A stretch of DNA of 64,000 nt from QQVM01 sp964544885. Its GTDB lineage: Bacteria; Bacteroidota; Bacteroidia; AKYH767-A; 2013-40CM-41-45. This document shows, piece by piece, positions 36,078 to 44,859 of the stretch (position 1 is its first letter; every line of letters begins with the position of its first letter). Under the pieces are notes generated by a model, which was given only the letters and a program-made list of their open reading frames with translations, made no database searches and was not told the DNA's origin. Location: assembly GCA_964544885.1 (NCBI GenBank), contig CAZJDX010000019.1, positions 8,006 to 72,005 on the forward strand. The letters are read 5' to 3'. The position numbers were made by a program, and so were the translations under genes.

Positions 36078-37166
36078 TCAGGATGGCTTTACCACCTCCT
36101 CAATCTCCGTCTTTGAAAATCTTTTTCTTATCCAGCGTGGCAGAAGGATGGCACCGATAAACAGATAAGGATAGTAGGAGATAAGTCTCCACAAGAGGCC
36201 GAGGGAAGCGGATAATCCTTTGGGGATGAACTCGCCCAGAAAATCGCTGAACATGAACTCGGCAAGGCCTGAACCTCCGGGTGTCGGACTGATCAGAATG
36301 ATAATACCCATGATGACCTGGCGTGCAAAAACCAGAAACTGATCCACAGGTACGTCATGAAAGGCAAAGATCAGACAATTTACAATGGTATATCTCGCGC
36401 TCCAGGAAACGAAGGTGCCACCGAATGAATGCCACCAGAATTTCCTGCTTTTATTCTTCAGTCCTTTTGAAGCGATCACCAGCTGATTACCGGTTTCAAG
36501 GGCTGATAATTTCCAGCGGCGAAGCAAGGGGAAGGAAAACATTTTTATCAGAAGCCATTTGATGAACCGCGGATTGATAAAGAGTGCATAGGCAACAAAT
36601 AATTTATAGGCGAGAATGATAAAATAAACAGCCCAGAAGGTGTAGAAAAATCCATCGCCGAATTTCACCGGGCTGATATTGTCCACATCAATGGTTGAAA
36701 ACAATCTCTCTTTGCCTACGGTGAAATAAACCAGTGGCGCCATGACGGCAAGAAAAACCCCGTCCTGAAATGATGACAACATGATTGCGGTGATGCTCCT
36801 TCCCATATTGATCCTTTCCCTGTTGAGAATGAAAATGGCGAAGATGAAACCGCCTCCGATCATTCCTGGCGCAAGAGCGGAAGCAAATTCCCAAAGCATA
36901 ATCACGTAAAAGGCATTCTTCCAGGTAAGCTGGTCATCAGTCAGGGCCCGGATACGGATCATGTAAGCGCCGTCACGTACCACCATCATGACAAGAGCCA
37001 TGAGGATCCAGAAAGAACTGTTCCATGTCCATTCTATGCTTTCGAATGCTTCGCGGTCAAAATTTTTCAGCAAGAGATAAGTCGCGGCACCTAATCCGAT
37101 GATGACAGGCAGAAAAATCCGGGAAGGCCGGAACGTATTTAATAGTTGCCTGCTGTCGGGTTGCAT
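36078..37166 (-). CDS. Lysylphosphatidylglycerol-synthase-TM family membrane protein
   Basis: A 362-residue inner-membrane protein with about eight helices, of the UPF0104/LPG_synthase_TM type that corresponds to the flippase half of MprF. Family features are WEFASALAPGMIGGGFIFAIF and the C-terminal PTPGGSGLAEFMFSDFLGEFIP. No aminoacyl-transferase domain is present, so it should not make lysyl-PG itself; a lipid-flipping or export role is inferred. The gene follows scpA by 22 bp on the same strand, so the two are probably one transcript. Confidence 0.88.
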   Translation of the reverse strand: MQPDSRQLLNTFRPSRIFLPVIIGLGAATYLLLKNFDREAFESIEWTWNSSFWILMALVMMVVRDGAYMIRIRALTDDQLTWKNAFYVIMLWEFASALAPGMIGGGFIFAIFILNRERINMGRSITAIMLSSFQDGVFLAVMAPLVYFTVGKERLFSTIDVDNISPVKFGDGFFYTFWAVYFIILAYKLFVAYALFINPRFIKWLLIKMFSFPLLRRWKLSALETGNQLVIASKGLKNKSRKFWWHSFGGTFVSWSARYTIVNCLIFAFHDVPVDQFLVFARQVIMGIIILISPTPGGSGLAEFMFSDFLGEFIPKGLSASLGLLWRLISYYPYLFIGAILLPRWIRKRFSKTEIEEVVKPS

Positions 37167-37188
37167 GAATAAATAACGGAATCAGGGC

Positions 37189-37947
37189 TCAGCTTTCGCT
37201 CAGCCAGAAATTATTAAATCCCAGCCCCAGGGTGATGTGAACCAGCTGTTCCTGCAGCAGCTCCAGAATTCCGAGGAAGGTGAAAATGGCCTGCACTTTA
37301 TTCTGACAGGAAAAAATGATCTCAGTGAACGGAACTTTTTCCCGGCCCCGGAGCATGGATCTTACCGATTCCTTCTGTTCCGCGATCGTATAGGGGTATT
37401 GGACAATTTTATGGTGTACCTTGTTTTTCTCCTGCTCAAAACGTTTCATCACCTTGTTGAAGGTGTTGAGCAACTGATACAGTGAAAGATTGAGCATCTC
37501 CTCTGCCTGGGAATTCTGCAGCGCGATCTCCGCCAGTTCACGCTGAATGTTTCCACGTTGCGATTTCAGAGAGCGGTCGTCTTCCAGCACACGCATTTCT
37601 TCACAAGCATCTTTATATTGTTTATACAGCAGAAGCCGCTCGATAAGGTCTTTCCGGGGATCGATCTCATTTCCTTCTTCATCCAGCTCGGGTCTTGGTA
37701 AGAGCAATTTGGCCTTGATCCTCATGAGCGTGGCCGCGACAAGAATGAATTCACTGGCCAACTCAATATTAAGCTCAGACATCTGATGGATATAATCCAG
37801 AAAATCATTCGTGATCTTTGAAATCTCGATATTCTGAATGTCGACCTCATCACGTTCGATAAAAAACAACAGAAGGTCGAAGGGCCCTTCAAACTGGGGC
37901 AGTTTTATTTCAAATGCTTTTTCCACTGGATTCTGACTAGGCTTCAA
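37189..37947 (-). CDS. scpA: Segregation and condensation protein A
   Basis: A 252-residue kleisin that bridges the SMC dimer in chromosome condensation. The conserved N-terminal FEGPFDLLLFFIERDEVDIQNIEISKITNDFLDYI and the following MRIKAKLLLP are diagnostic; the C-terminal winged helix is in VRSMLRGREKVPFTEIIFSC. scpB is not adjacent. The frame starts at ATG 37947. It is followed by the LPG-synthase-TM-like gene. Confidence 0.95.
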   Translation of the reverse strand: MKPSQNPVEKAFEIKLPQFEGPFDLLLFFIERDEVDIQNIEISKITNDFLDYIHQMSELNIELASEFILVAATLMRIKAKLLLPRPELDEEGNEIDPRKDLIERLLLYKQYKDACEEMRVLEDDRSLKSQRGNIQRELAEIALQNSQAEEMLNLSLYQLLNTFNKVMKRFEQEKNKVHHKIVQYPYTIAEQKESVRSMLRGREKVPFTEIIFSCQNKVQAIFTFLGILELLQEQLVHITLGLGFNNFWLSES

Positions 37948-38024
37948 ACCTAATCATTTTTTGCCAAAAAACCATGAAAAGGCCATGGACAAACACCGGA
38001 ACAAGGAATGATTGAGGACAGAAA

Positions 38025-39476
38025 TCAATGCCTGACAATGCGTCCACGCCAGCGCGAAGTTCCATCCAGACAGATGATATAGAGGCCGGATTGAAAAGAG
38101 GACAGGTCGAACGAATAATCCTTCCTGCTCCCGACCTGGTTCGCTTGCAAGACTCTTCCGCTGATGTCAACAATCCGGAATTCGGTGTAGACTTCCTCGT
38201 CCGTCCAATCAAGTTTATACATGAAGTTCCTGTCAGACGAATGTAATTTCACTGCCTGGTCAGTCCGGACTAAGGGTATATCCGCCGTCTGGCAATAACT
38301 ATCCAGAGAGTCAATAACGGTGAAGCAAAAGGTTTTTGTCACTACACCCGGATAAGGACAGGCATTGTCGGTGATACTTACATTCAAACAGTAAGGTTGT
38401 GTCCGGACAAGTAGCGGAGAAGGGGTCCAGTTAATGACAAGTGTATCCGGACTTATATACCTCTGTTGTACCACGGCTCCCGGAAGCAATCCGTCCCATG
38501 ATAATGAGGTTATTTCCGATGACTCAGCATTATTGCTGGCAATAAAAAACTGATAGTTCTTCCCTGCGCATAATACCGTATCTCTGTATGAATCCGGAGA
38601 GCCATTGATTCCTGATACCGTTGGGTATAAAGACTGACAGGTAAGCGCCTGAATCTGGATGTCTCTTTCTACCTGTCCTATTAAGACACCATCTCTGAAT
38701 TCACTGACCAACACTGCAAAAACACTCACATCGCTCTGGGACGGAGTCATACAAAATTCACCGGTGGCGGGATTAAAGGTCGGAGGGGAATTGGTGAGCA
38801 ATGGTCGCTGATGTGAATAGGGCGGATTCGTGTAGGCCACCGGCGTACCGGATGCGGAAAGTGGCGTGATCAACTGATAGGTAATGGAATCGCCATCGAT
38901 GTCAGTGGTTCCATTATTAAAACAGAAATTCTGTCCTATGCATAGAATAGGTATAGGTTTAGTGGTGAAGTCGGGCGAGTTATTACAAACTCCGTACATA
39001 TTATTGAGTCTTGAAAAAACGTAAAGATTATAAGTGGAATTGGGAGGAATGGTTGAGATTACATTATTTCTGCAGCATTCGCCATAGGAAAAAATCCAAT
39101 CGAAACATGTTCCGGGTAAGGTGATTTCACCGACATAGATATACTCTTCAATTCCTTTAAAGGGTCCGCCCTGACAATATGAAACCATACTTGAACAAAC
39201 AGGGGATACATCCTGCGGACTACCGGCGGCAGGTAACAGTACCACATTAGCAGGCAGGTAACAACTTGACGTAACCGATACATCTACGGAGCTTGGCGCA
39301 GAAATGCCGGTGCAATCCCGGTAAAACGTATAGGTCAGCCTGTAGCGGTTTCCACCCATACATTCATAGGTCAGTTCGGCGCCGATGGCATGTGAGGCAT
39401 ACAGATCTCCTGAGCCGGCAAAGTAAATGACCGGAAATATCAACAGGGAGACAAATTTCTTCGAAAAATTTTTCAT
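38025..39476 (-). CDS. Secreted Ig-like repeat protein with T9SS sorting domain
   Basis: A 483-residue exported protein. Its signal peptide leads into SHAIGAELTYECMGGNRYRLTYTFYRDC, a start found in many T9SS and gliding-associated surface proteins of the phylum. Cys-rich segments (WIFSYGECCRNNVIS, CIGQNFCFNNGTTDIDGDSITY) resemble cadherin/Ig-like domains with a DxDGDxxxY calcium-type motif. The C-terminal part ends with a short sorting domain (FRIVDISGRVLQANQV to RWRGRIVRH). It is likely a surface adhesin or structural protein; the partner is unknown. Confidence 0.85.
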   Translation of the reverse strand: MKNFSKKFVSLLIFPVIYFAGSGDLYASHAIGAELTYECMGGNRYRLTYTFYRDCTGISAPSSVDVSVTSSCYLPANVVLLPAAGSPQDVSPVCSSMVSYCQGGPFKGIEEYIYVGEITLPGTCFDWIFSYGECCRNNVISTIPPNSTYNLYVFSRLNNMYGVCNNSPDFTTKPIPILCIGQNFCFNNGTTDIDGDSITYQLITPLSASGTPVAYTNPPYSHQRPLLTNSPPTFNPATGEFCMTPSQSDVSVFAVLVSEFRDGVLIGQVERDIQIQALTCQSLYPTVSGINGSPDSYRDTVLCAGKNYQFFIASNNAESSEITSLSWDGLLPGAVVQQRYISPDTLVINWTPSPLLVRTQPYCLNVSITDNACPYPGVVTKTFCFTVIDSLDSYCQTADIPLVRTDQAVKLHSSDRNFMYKLDWTDEEVYTEFRIVDISGRVLQANQVGSRKDYSFDLSSFQSGLYIICLDGTSRWRGRIVRH

Positions 39477-39679
39477 GCGCCGAAGCTAAGGATGTGTATC
39501 TAACCCGATCATTATTCCGGTTCTATATGCCGCTCAGTGGCGACCAAAACACAATACCCGGGTTATTGAAAGCCACCTGCAATTTAGCACTGATTTCAGT
39601 ATGCGGTCCCCTTGCGAAAAAGTTTAACGAACAGCAAATGTGCATAAGCCGGAAAAGCTTAACATTGCCGCGGAATAAA

Positions 39680-40036
39680 ATGAAAAAGATCTACTACCTG
39701 AGCACCTGCAGCACCTGTGCCCGCATCCTGAAAGAGCTGAAGCCCGGAAAAGATGTGTTGATGCAAGACATCAAAACGGAAAATATCAGCGCGGAGCAGC
39801 TCGACCACATGGCCTCACTGGCGGGTAGCTATGAGGCGCTGTTCAGCAGGATCGCCCTGAAATACCGGAGCATGGGATTGAATCAAAAGAAGCTAAGCGA
39901 AAAAGATTATCGTAAATATATTCTCGCTGAGTATACTTTTTTGAAAAGACCCGTCATCATAGTCAATGATGAAATCTTCATCGGCAATTCCCCCCGTAAC
40001 GTAGCTGCGGCCAAAACCGCGCTTCGCAAAAAATGA
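39680..40036 (+). CDS. ArsC/Spx-family thioredoxin-fold protein
   Basis: A 118-residue cytoplasmic protein. The N-terminal Cys-x-x-Cys is in YYLSTCSTCARILKEL, as in Spx and some ArsC-like reductases. The C-terminal part has LKRPVIIVNDEIFIGNSPRN, matching the RPxxxxxxxxxxG region of the family. The start is ATG 39680; a longer frame from 39494 has no family-like sequence. The stop overlaps the EamA gene start (ATGA, 4 bp). Arsenate-specific residues are not clear, so a redox or regulatory role is equally possible. Confidence 0.82.
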   Translation: MKKIYYLSTCSTCARILKELKPGKDVLMQDIKTENISAEQLDHMASLAGSYEALFSRIALKYRSMGLNQKKLSEKDYRKYILAEYTFLKRPVIIVNDEIFIGNSPRNVAAAKTALRKK

Positions 40037-40929
40037 AAGTTGAGAGGCAGGCGCATGCCGCCATTTTTTTCGCTAACCTGATCTATGGCGCTAATTTCAG
40101 CATTGCCCGCATTGCCATGCCGCAATACCTCAGTCCTTCGGCATTCATCCTGCTTCGCGTACTTTTTGCTACCCTGCTCTTCATCCTGCTTGACAGGTAT
40201 ACCATTCATCCAAGAAAAATCGAAAAACAAGATCTGTTCAGATTCATCCAGCTGGGTTTGTTCGGTGTGGCCTGCAATCAACTCTTATTCTTTGAGGGCT
40301 TGAGCAGAACCTCCAATATCAACGCCGCGCTGATCATGACTTCAACACCGGTATTGGTCAGCGGAATGGCCTTTCTTCTCCTGAAAGACAAACTTAATTT
40401 GTTTCAGGTAAGCGGTATTGTTCTCGGACTTGGCGGAGCGGTCATATTGATTTTGCAGTATAGCCATGTAAGCGGGACCTCCACCGCAGCCGGAGATGTG
40501 ATGGTTTTTCTCAATGCCGCCTTCTATGCTTTGTTCATGGTCCGGGCTAAGTCTTTGATGAAAAAATATGGCACGATACAGGTGATAAAATGGACTTTTG
40601 TTTTCGGCAGCCTCTTTGTCATTCCTTTCGGTGCGCCGGACCTGCTAAATGTTCAGTGGAATGATTTTACGCCGCCGGTCTGGCTATCGGTTTTCTTCGT
40701 TCTCTTCTTTACCACCTTCCTCGCCTACTTGCTCAACACTTTCGGACTGAAACACCTCAGTCCTTCGATGGTCAGTTACTATATCTATCTTCAACCGGTC
40801 ATCGCCACACTCATCTCCTATGTGGTTCTGCAGGAAAAAATCAGTCTGATTCATTTCATCGCCTGCATACTTATTTTTACCGGCGTATATCTGGTCAATA
40901 AAAGGCCGCTTGTGAAGACGGAATCTTAA
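40033..40929 (+). CDS. EamA/DMT-family transporter
   Basis: A 298-residue inner-membrane protein with ten predicted helices and two EamA repeats. The first repeat begins FFANLIYGANFSIARIAMPQYLSP, and the second begins near GDVMVFLNAAFYALFMVRAK, each followed by the usual P-x(n)-E-type end (LLLKDKLNLFQ and VVLQEKISLIHFI). Members export metabolites or amino acids. It is translationally coupled to the ArsC/Spx-like gene and lies 32 bp before yicC. The substrate is unknown. Confidence 0.9.
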   Translation: MKVERQAHAAIFFANLIYGANFSIARIAMPQYLSPSAFILLRVLFATLLFILLDRYTIHPRKIEKQDLFRFIQLGLFGVACNQLLFFEGLSRTSNINAALIMTSTPVLVSGMAFLLLKDKLNLFQVSGIVLGLGGAVILILQYSHVSGTSTAAGDVMVFLNAAFYALFMVRAKSLMKKYGTIQVIKWTFVFGSLFVIPFGAPDLLNVQWNDFTPPVWLSVFFVLFFTTFLAYLLNTFGLKHLSPSMVSYYIYLQPVIATLISYVVLQEKISLIHFIACILIFTGVYLVNKRPLVKTES

Positions 40930-40961
40930 ACTAATTTTGTCATTCTTTTCACTCCACTTCC

Positions 40962-41834
40962 ATGATCCGATCCATGACCGGCTTCGGTACAGCCGTAGCC
41001 AGCTTCCAGACGAAAACGATTACCGTAGAGATCAAATCGGTGAACAGCAAGTTTTTTGATCTGACACTGCGCCTGCCTCCGCTTTACCGGGAGAAAGAAT
41101 TTGAATTGCGCGGGGAGCTGGCCAAAGCAATTGAACGCGGAAAGGTGGACCTGACCATCAGCATCGATGCTCAGGATATTGCCAGAAAATCAAGCGTAAA
41201 CAGATCTGCTTTCAAATCATACCTGGATGAATTAAAAGGACTGCGGGATGAATTCGAAACCGGACCATCGGACCTGATGTCACTGATCTTGGCTATGCCC
41301 GATGTGATGAACAATGACCGTCAGAATGTAAGCGAAGAGGAATGGCAAGCGGTACGGAATGTCCTGCGGGAAGGTCTTCACGCTTTCAGTCTTTTCAGGC
41401 AGGCGGAAGGAGCATCCATGCAGAAAGACCTGGTTGAGAGGATCAGGAGCATCGAAGAAAAGGTAGTGGAGCTGGAGAAATTTGAAGCGGGAAGGACAGA
41501 ACTCGTCCGGAAAAAGCTTAGCCTTTCGCTGGAAGAATTTATTCAGGCCAACAACATCGACCGCAACCGGATTGAACAGGAATTGGTTTTTTATGTGGAA
41601 AAATTTGATGTTTCCGAAGAGAAAGTAAGGCTTCGTTCGCATTGCTCCTATTTCCTTGAAACCTTGAATTCTGATTCGAACAATGGAAAAAAACTTGCCT
41701 TCATCTCCCAGGAGATCGGACGGGAAATAAATACCATCGGTTCAAAAGCCAACGACGCGGAAATGCAGAAGATCGTTGTGCTGATGAAGGATGAGCTTGA
41801 AAAAGTGAAGGAACTATTACTGAATGTCTTGTGA
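40962..41834 (+). CDS. yicC: YicC-family endoribonuclease
   Basis: A 290-residue YicC/YloC-family protein. The N terminus is the family signature MIRSMTGFG, then ITVEIKSVNSKFFDLTLRLP. The C-terminal DUF1732-type region has QELVFYVEKFDVSEEKVRLRSH and the end GREINTIGSKANDAEMQKIVVLMKDELEKVKE, very conserved. Members cut RNA in a metal-dependent way and influence RNA turnover. It overlaps gmk by 1 bp (TGATG), the typical yicC-gmk pair. Confidence 0.94.
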   Translation: MIRSMTGFGTAVASFQTKTITVEIKSVNSKFFDLTLRLPPLYREKEFELRGELAKAIERGKVDLTISIDAQDIARKSSVNRSAFKSYLDELKGLRDEFETGPSDLMSLILAMPDVMNNDRQNVSEEEWQAVRNVLREGLHAFSLFRQAEGASMQKDLVERIRSIEEKVVELEKFEAGRTELVRKKLSLSLEEFIQANNIDRNRIEQELVFYVEKFDVSEEKVRLRSHCSYFLETLNSDSNNGKKLAFISQEIGREINTIGSKANDAEMQKIVVLMKDELEKVKELLLNVL

Positions 41835-42412
41835 TGGATATCCAGGGGAAATTACTTTTATTTTGCGGACCATCCGGAAGCGGCAAGACAACCATCGTTC
41901 ACCACCTGCTTAAGAAATATCCGCAACTCGTCTTTTCTGTGTCCGCTACCACCAGACCCAAAAGATCAATTGAGACGGACGGAAAGGATTATCATTTCCT
42001 CAGCGTCGAAGAATTTAAAAAGAAGATAGCTGCAAATGAGTTTGTCGAATGGGAAGAGGTATATAGCGACCGTTTCTACGGCACGCTAAAATCAGAGATT
42101 GAGAAGATATGGAAAAGCGGCGGTATCGCTTTGTTTGATGTGGATGTGGAAGGCGGACTCAAGATCAAAAAAATTTTTGGCGATCGTTTACTCGCCGTCT
42201 TCGTCATGCCTCCCTCCGTTGAAGAACTTCATAAAAGACTTTCCGCCAGAAATTCAGAGACTCCCGCTTCCTACAAAGCCCGCATCGCCAAGTCAGAACA
42301 TGAGATTACCTACGCCTTCCGTTTCGACAAGGTTATTATCAATGACAAGCTTGATGATGCGCTGAAGGAGGCGGAAAAAATCACCGATGATTTTCTGCAG
42401 CAATTAGTATAA
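41834..42412 (+). CDS. gmk: Guanylate kinase
   Basis: A 192-residue enzyme making GDP from GMP and ATP. Walker A is CGPSGSGKTTIV, the GMP-binding segment is FSVSATTRPKRSIETDGKDYHFLS, and FVEWEEVYSDRFYGTLKSEI follows. The length is normal. ATG 41834 overlaps the yicC stop; a GTG at 41831 in frame is less likely. nadD follows after 23 bp. Confidence 0.96.
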   Translation: MDIQGKLLLFCGPSGSGKTTIVHHLLKKYPQLVFSVSATTRPKRSIETDGKDYHFLSVEEFKKKIAANEFVEWEEVYSDRFYGTLKSEIEKIWKSGGIALFDVDVEGGLKIKKIFGDRLLAVFVMPPSVEELHKRLSARNSETPASYKARIAKSEHEITYAFRFDKVIINDKLDDALKEAEKITDDFLQQLV

Positions 42413-42435
42413 GCGTAAATAATTTTTCCTGAACG

Positions 42436-43008
42436 ATGAAAGTGGGCTTATTCTTCGGATCATTCAATCCCGTTCACAACGGTCACATGATCATTGCCGG
42501 ATATTTTTCCGAGTTCACCGATCTTGATCAGGTCTGGCTGGTGGTTTCGCCACACAATCCTCACAAGCTGAAAAGAACACTCTTGCAGGATCATCACCGC
42601 CTGGCTTTGGTCAAAACGGCCATTGGCGATAACCGCAGGATAAAAGCAAGCGATATTGAATTCCGGCTGGAAAAACCAAGCTATACAATTCATACCCTTA
42701 CTTACCTTCACGAGAAACACCCCGAACATCATTTCGTTCTGATACTGGGCAGCGATAATCTTGAAACTTTTCACAAGTGGAAAAACTACGAACAAATTCT
42801 CGAACACTATGAACTGTATGTATATCCGCGCAAAGAAAAAACCGAATCAGAACTTTTCAGTCACCCCAAAGTGAAGCTGGTCGAAGCGCCGCTGATCGAG
42901 TTATCATCCACTTTTATCCGCGATGCCATTAAAGCGAAAAAAGATGTACGCTATATGTTACCTGAATCGGTCTGGGCTTATATTGAAGAGATGAATTTTT
43001 ATAAGTAA
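42436..43008 (+). CDS. nadD: Nicotinate-nucleotide adenylyltransferase
   Basis: A 190-residue enzyme converting nicotinate mononucleotide to deamido-NAD. The nucleotidyltransferase HxGH-type motif is GLFFGSFNPVHNGHMIIAGY, and the C-terminal SSTFIRDAIKAKKDVRYMLP is the SxTxIR motif. The stop at 43006-43008 is followed within 2 bp by a decayed T9SS coding relic. With yicC and gmk it forms a plus-strand nucleotide/RNA gene group. Confidence 0.95.
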   Translation: MKVGLFFGSFNPVHNGHMIIAGYFSEFTDLDQVWLVVSPHNPHKLKRTLLQDHHRLALVKTAIGDNRRIKASDIEFRLEKPSYTIHTLTYLHEKHPEHHFVLILGSDNLETFHKWKNYEQILEHYELYVYPRKEKTESELFSHPKVKLVEAPLIELSSTFIRDAIKAKKDVRYMLPESVWAYIEEMNFYK

Positions 43009-43009
43009 T

Positions 43010-43206
43010 ACGGATCAGGCAAAGAAGGATGGTGAAGCGCTGGTAATAAAGGATAATACCATCCAGGAAATAAGTAATTTATTATATCCCAAAACCTGAA
43101 TTCCTGCCGGATTGCTGTTGGATTTCTGCCTCCCGGTCTGCATGCTCTGATCAGAATTTTCGACAAGTTATTTGTTGAAGGACACAAAATCCCTACCTTG
43201 AGATAA
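43010..43206 (+). pseudogene. Remnant of a third T9SS tandem copy (sorting-domain part only)
   Basis: Right after nadD two frames align with the end of the next genes' sorting domain. From 43010 TDQAKKDGEALVIKDNTIQE matches the intact copy's TTNHVFKKGEVLLIKDNAGR. After a frame change, from 43093, NLNSCRIAVGFLPPGLHALI and then FDKLFVEGHK match NLNSYRITTGHLEPGLYTVT and FNNQIIQGHK, with a TAA at 43204-43206 in the same place. The DNA around AACCTGAATTCCT is nearly identical. So an upstream copy once existed and has been deleted down to its sorting domain. Confidence 0.75.
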
Positions 43207-43266
43207 GGATCGTCCTAAGAATCAGTAGAAGTCACCATGGGTCCTCATTATTAAGACGATAATTCT

Positions 43267-44805
43267 GTGAAAAAAATCCTGTACATATTTTTTATCGTTC
43301 CGATAATTTGTTTTTCACAAGATCAAAACAGCATCTGGATTTTCGGCGACAGCGCAGGTATTGATTTTAGAAACCCTTCTAATCCTGTTCCGATTGCATC
43401 GGGAATGGATGGACGAGGCAGTTGTGTGAGCGTGGCTGATTCCAATGGCAACCTGGTATTGTACGCCGCGACCATGCCCTACTGGGGCCCCTATCCATCT
43501 CATGCCACCCGACTGTATAACGCCCAGCACCAGCTTATACAGGGGACCGATTCCATTACCGGAGATGCTTGGTATAATGAGCTTATCATGTTTCCCAAGC
43601 CGGGGCGTTACAGGGAATATGAATTATTTTCAGCCGGGCTGGAGCCCAATATTAATAACGGCCTCTATTATACCCATATTGATATGAAGCTGAACGGGGG
43701 ACAAGGTGCGGTAGTTACGGGAAATAAACGGATCAGCAGCGAAGTTCATGCCGACTGCCTCACCGGCGTGAAGCATGGGAACGGAAGGGATTGGTGGATT
43801 ATCGGGAAATTAAAAACCCCCCCCCCCATGATAAGTCAGTTCAATCGTTTTTTTGTTTACCTGGTCAGTGCAGACAGTGTGTATAGTCCCATGGTTTTTG
43901 ATTTTAATGACATGACCGATGTTAGCTTCTCTAAAATTACCTGGCATCCTGCATACAATCATTTCATGCTTATCAATACGAGAGGCTATATGTCCGAATT
44001 CCATTTCGACCGATGCGAGGGGACTATTACACTCAGCAGAAATATTTACCCTGAACAGGTTTCCAATTTCAGCCGGGTGTTTTGGGAAGGTGCTTATTCT
44101 CCGAACGGAAATCTCTTTTATGTGAGCAGAAGTTCTTATGGTGGCACTTCTGGAAATCACAACTACCTCTTACAATATGACCTGACAGCCCCCGATATCC
44201 CCGCCTCCTGCGATACCTTAGACTCAACCACCTACCTTCCTGTAGATAATGGCGCCGTTCGCTTAGCTCCCGATGGCAAGATCTATTATTCACAAGCCTA
44301 TATCAGCGCCAGCGTTTGGAGCTACCCCTATGCCGATTCCATGCGCAATAGCATCAATGAAAACTTAGGCGTGGTGCATAATCCGGATATTGCCGGGGTG
44401 GGATGTGATTTCCGGCCATTCAGCTTTTACCTTGGCGGCAAACGCACCTATTACGGCCTGCCCAATAATCCTAAGTATAATTTAGGCCCGCTTACAGGCT
44501 CCCTTTGCGATACGATAACGGTAGGAATAAATGAATATTTTGATAAACCTTCGGGACTGAGGGATCTGGTGTATCCAAATCCGGCAACTCAGGAGGTAAA
44601 CTATACAACAAACCATGTATTTAAAAAGGGCGAAGTATTACTGATTAAAGACAATGCCGGGAGAGAGGCCGGAATAGTTGTATTGCCCGAAAACCTGAAT
44701 TCCTACCGGATTACAACCGGACACCTGGAACCGGGCTTGTACACCGTAACAAGATTGTTTAATAATCAAATCATTCAAGGACACAAATTAGTTATCCTGA
44801 AATAA
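43267..44805 (+). CDS. T9SS surface protein, tandem copy A (intact, with 11-C tract)
   Basis: A 512-residue exported protein beginning with GTG at 43267. The signal peptide is MKKILYIFFIVPIICFSQ. The start of the mature part, QNSIWIFGDSAGIDFRN, and SCVSVADSNGNLVLYAATMP match the propeller-like domain found at the N terminus of many gliding-associated T9SS proteins. Middle segments repeat Trp and Asn blade motifs; the C-terminal 75 residues are a sorting domain (LVYPNPATQEVNYTTNH to GHKLVILK). A run of 11 C at 43817-43827 codes for Thr-Pro-Pro-Pro in mid-protein and keeps the frame here. It is a likely cell-surface protein; ligand unknown. Copy B follows after a hairpin. Confidence 0.88.
   Translation: MKKILYIFFIVPIICFSQDQNSIWIFGDSAGIDFRNPSNPVPIASGMDGRGSCVSVADSNGNLVLYAATMPYWGPYPSHATRLYNAQHQLIQGTDSITGDAWYNELIMFPKPGRYREYELFSAGLEPNINNGLYYTHIDMKLNGGQGAVVTGNKRISSEVHADCLTGVKHGNGRDWWIIGKLKTPPPMISQFNRFFVYLVSADSVYSPMVFDFNDMTDVSFSKITWHPAYNHFMLINTRGYMSEFHFDRCEGTITLSRNIYPEQVSNFSRVFWEGAYSPNGNLFYVSRSSYGGTSGNHNYLLQYDLTAPDIPASCDTLDSTTYLPVDNGAVRLAPDGKIYYSQAYISASVWSYPYADSMRNSINENLGVVHNPDIAGVGCDFRPFSFYLGGKRTYYGLPNNPKYNLGPLTGSLCDTITVGINEYFDKPSGLRDLVYPNPATQEVNYTTNHVFKKGEVLLIKDNAGREAGIVVLPENLNSYRITTGHLEPGLYTVTRLFNNQIIQGHKLVILK
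43817..43827 (+). repeat. Poly-C tract (11 C) in copy A, in frame
   Basis: Eleven consecutive C sit between AAAAA and ATG. With 11 C the frame reads Lys-Thr-Pro-Pro-Pro-Met and continues. Any change not divisible by three would truncate the protein at mid-length. Confidence 0.9.
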
Positions 44806-44813
44806 GGAACTCA

Positions 44814-44845
44814 AACAGCACCGGATCAGTAGCTCCGGTGCTGTT
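44814..44845 (+). terminator. Hairpin between tandem copies A and B
   Basis: AACAGCACCGGA (44814-44825) and TCCGGTGCTGTT (44834-44845) form a 12-bp perfect stem with an 8-nt loop, 9 bp after copy A's stop. No long T-run follows (CTAAAATC), so termination may be partial. Confidence 0.65.
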
Positions 44846-44859
44846 CTAAAATCATTTGG

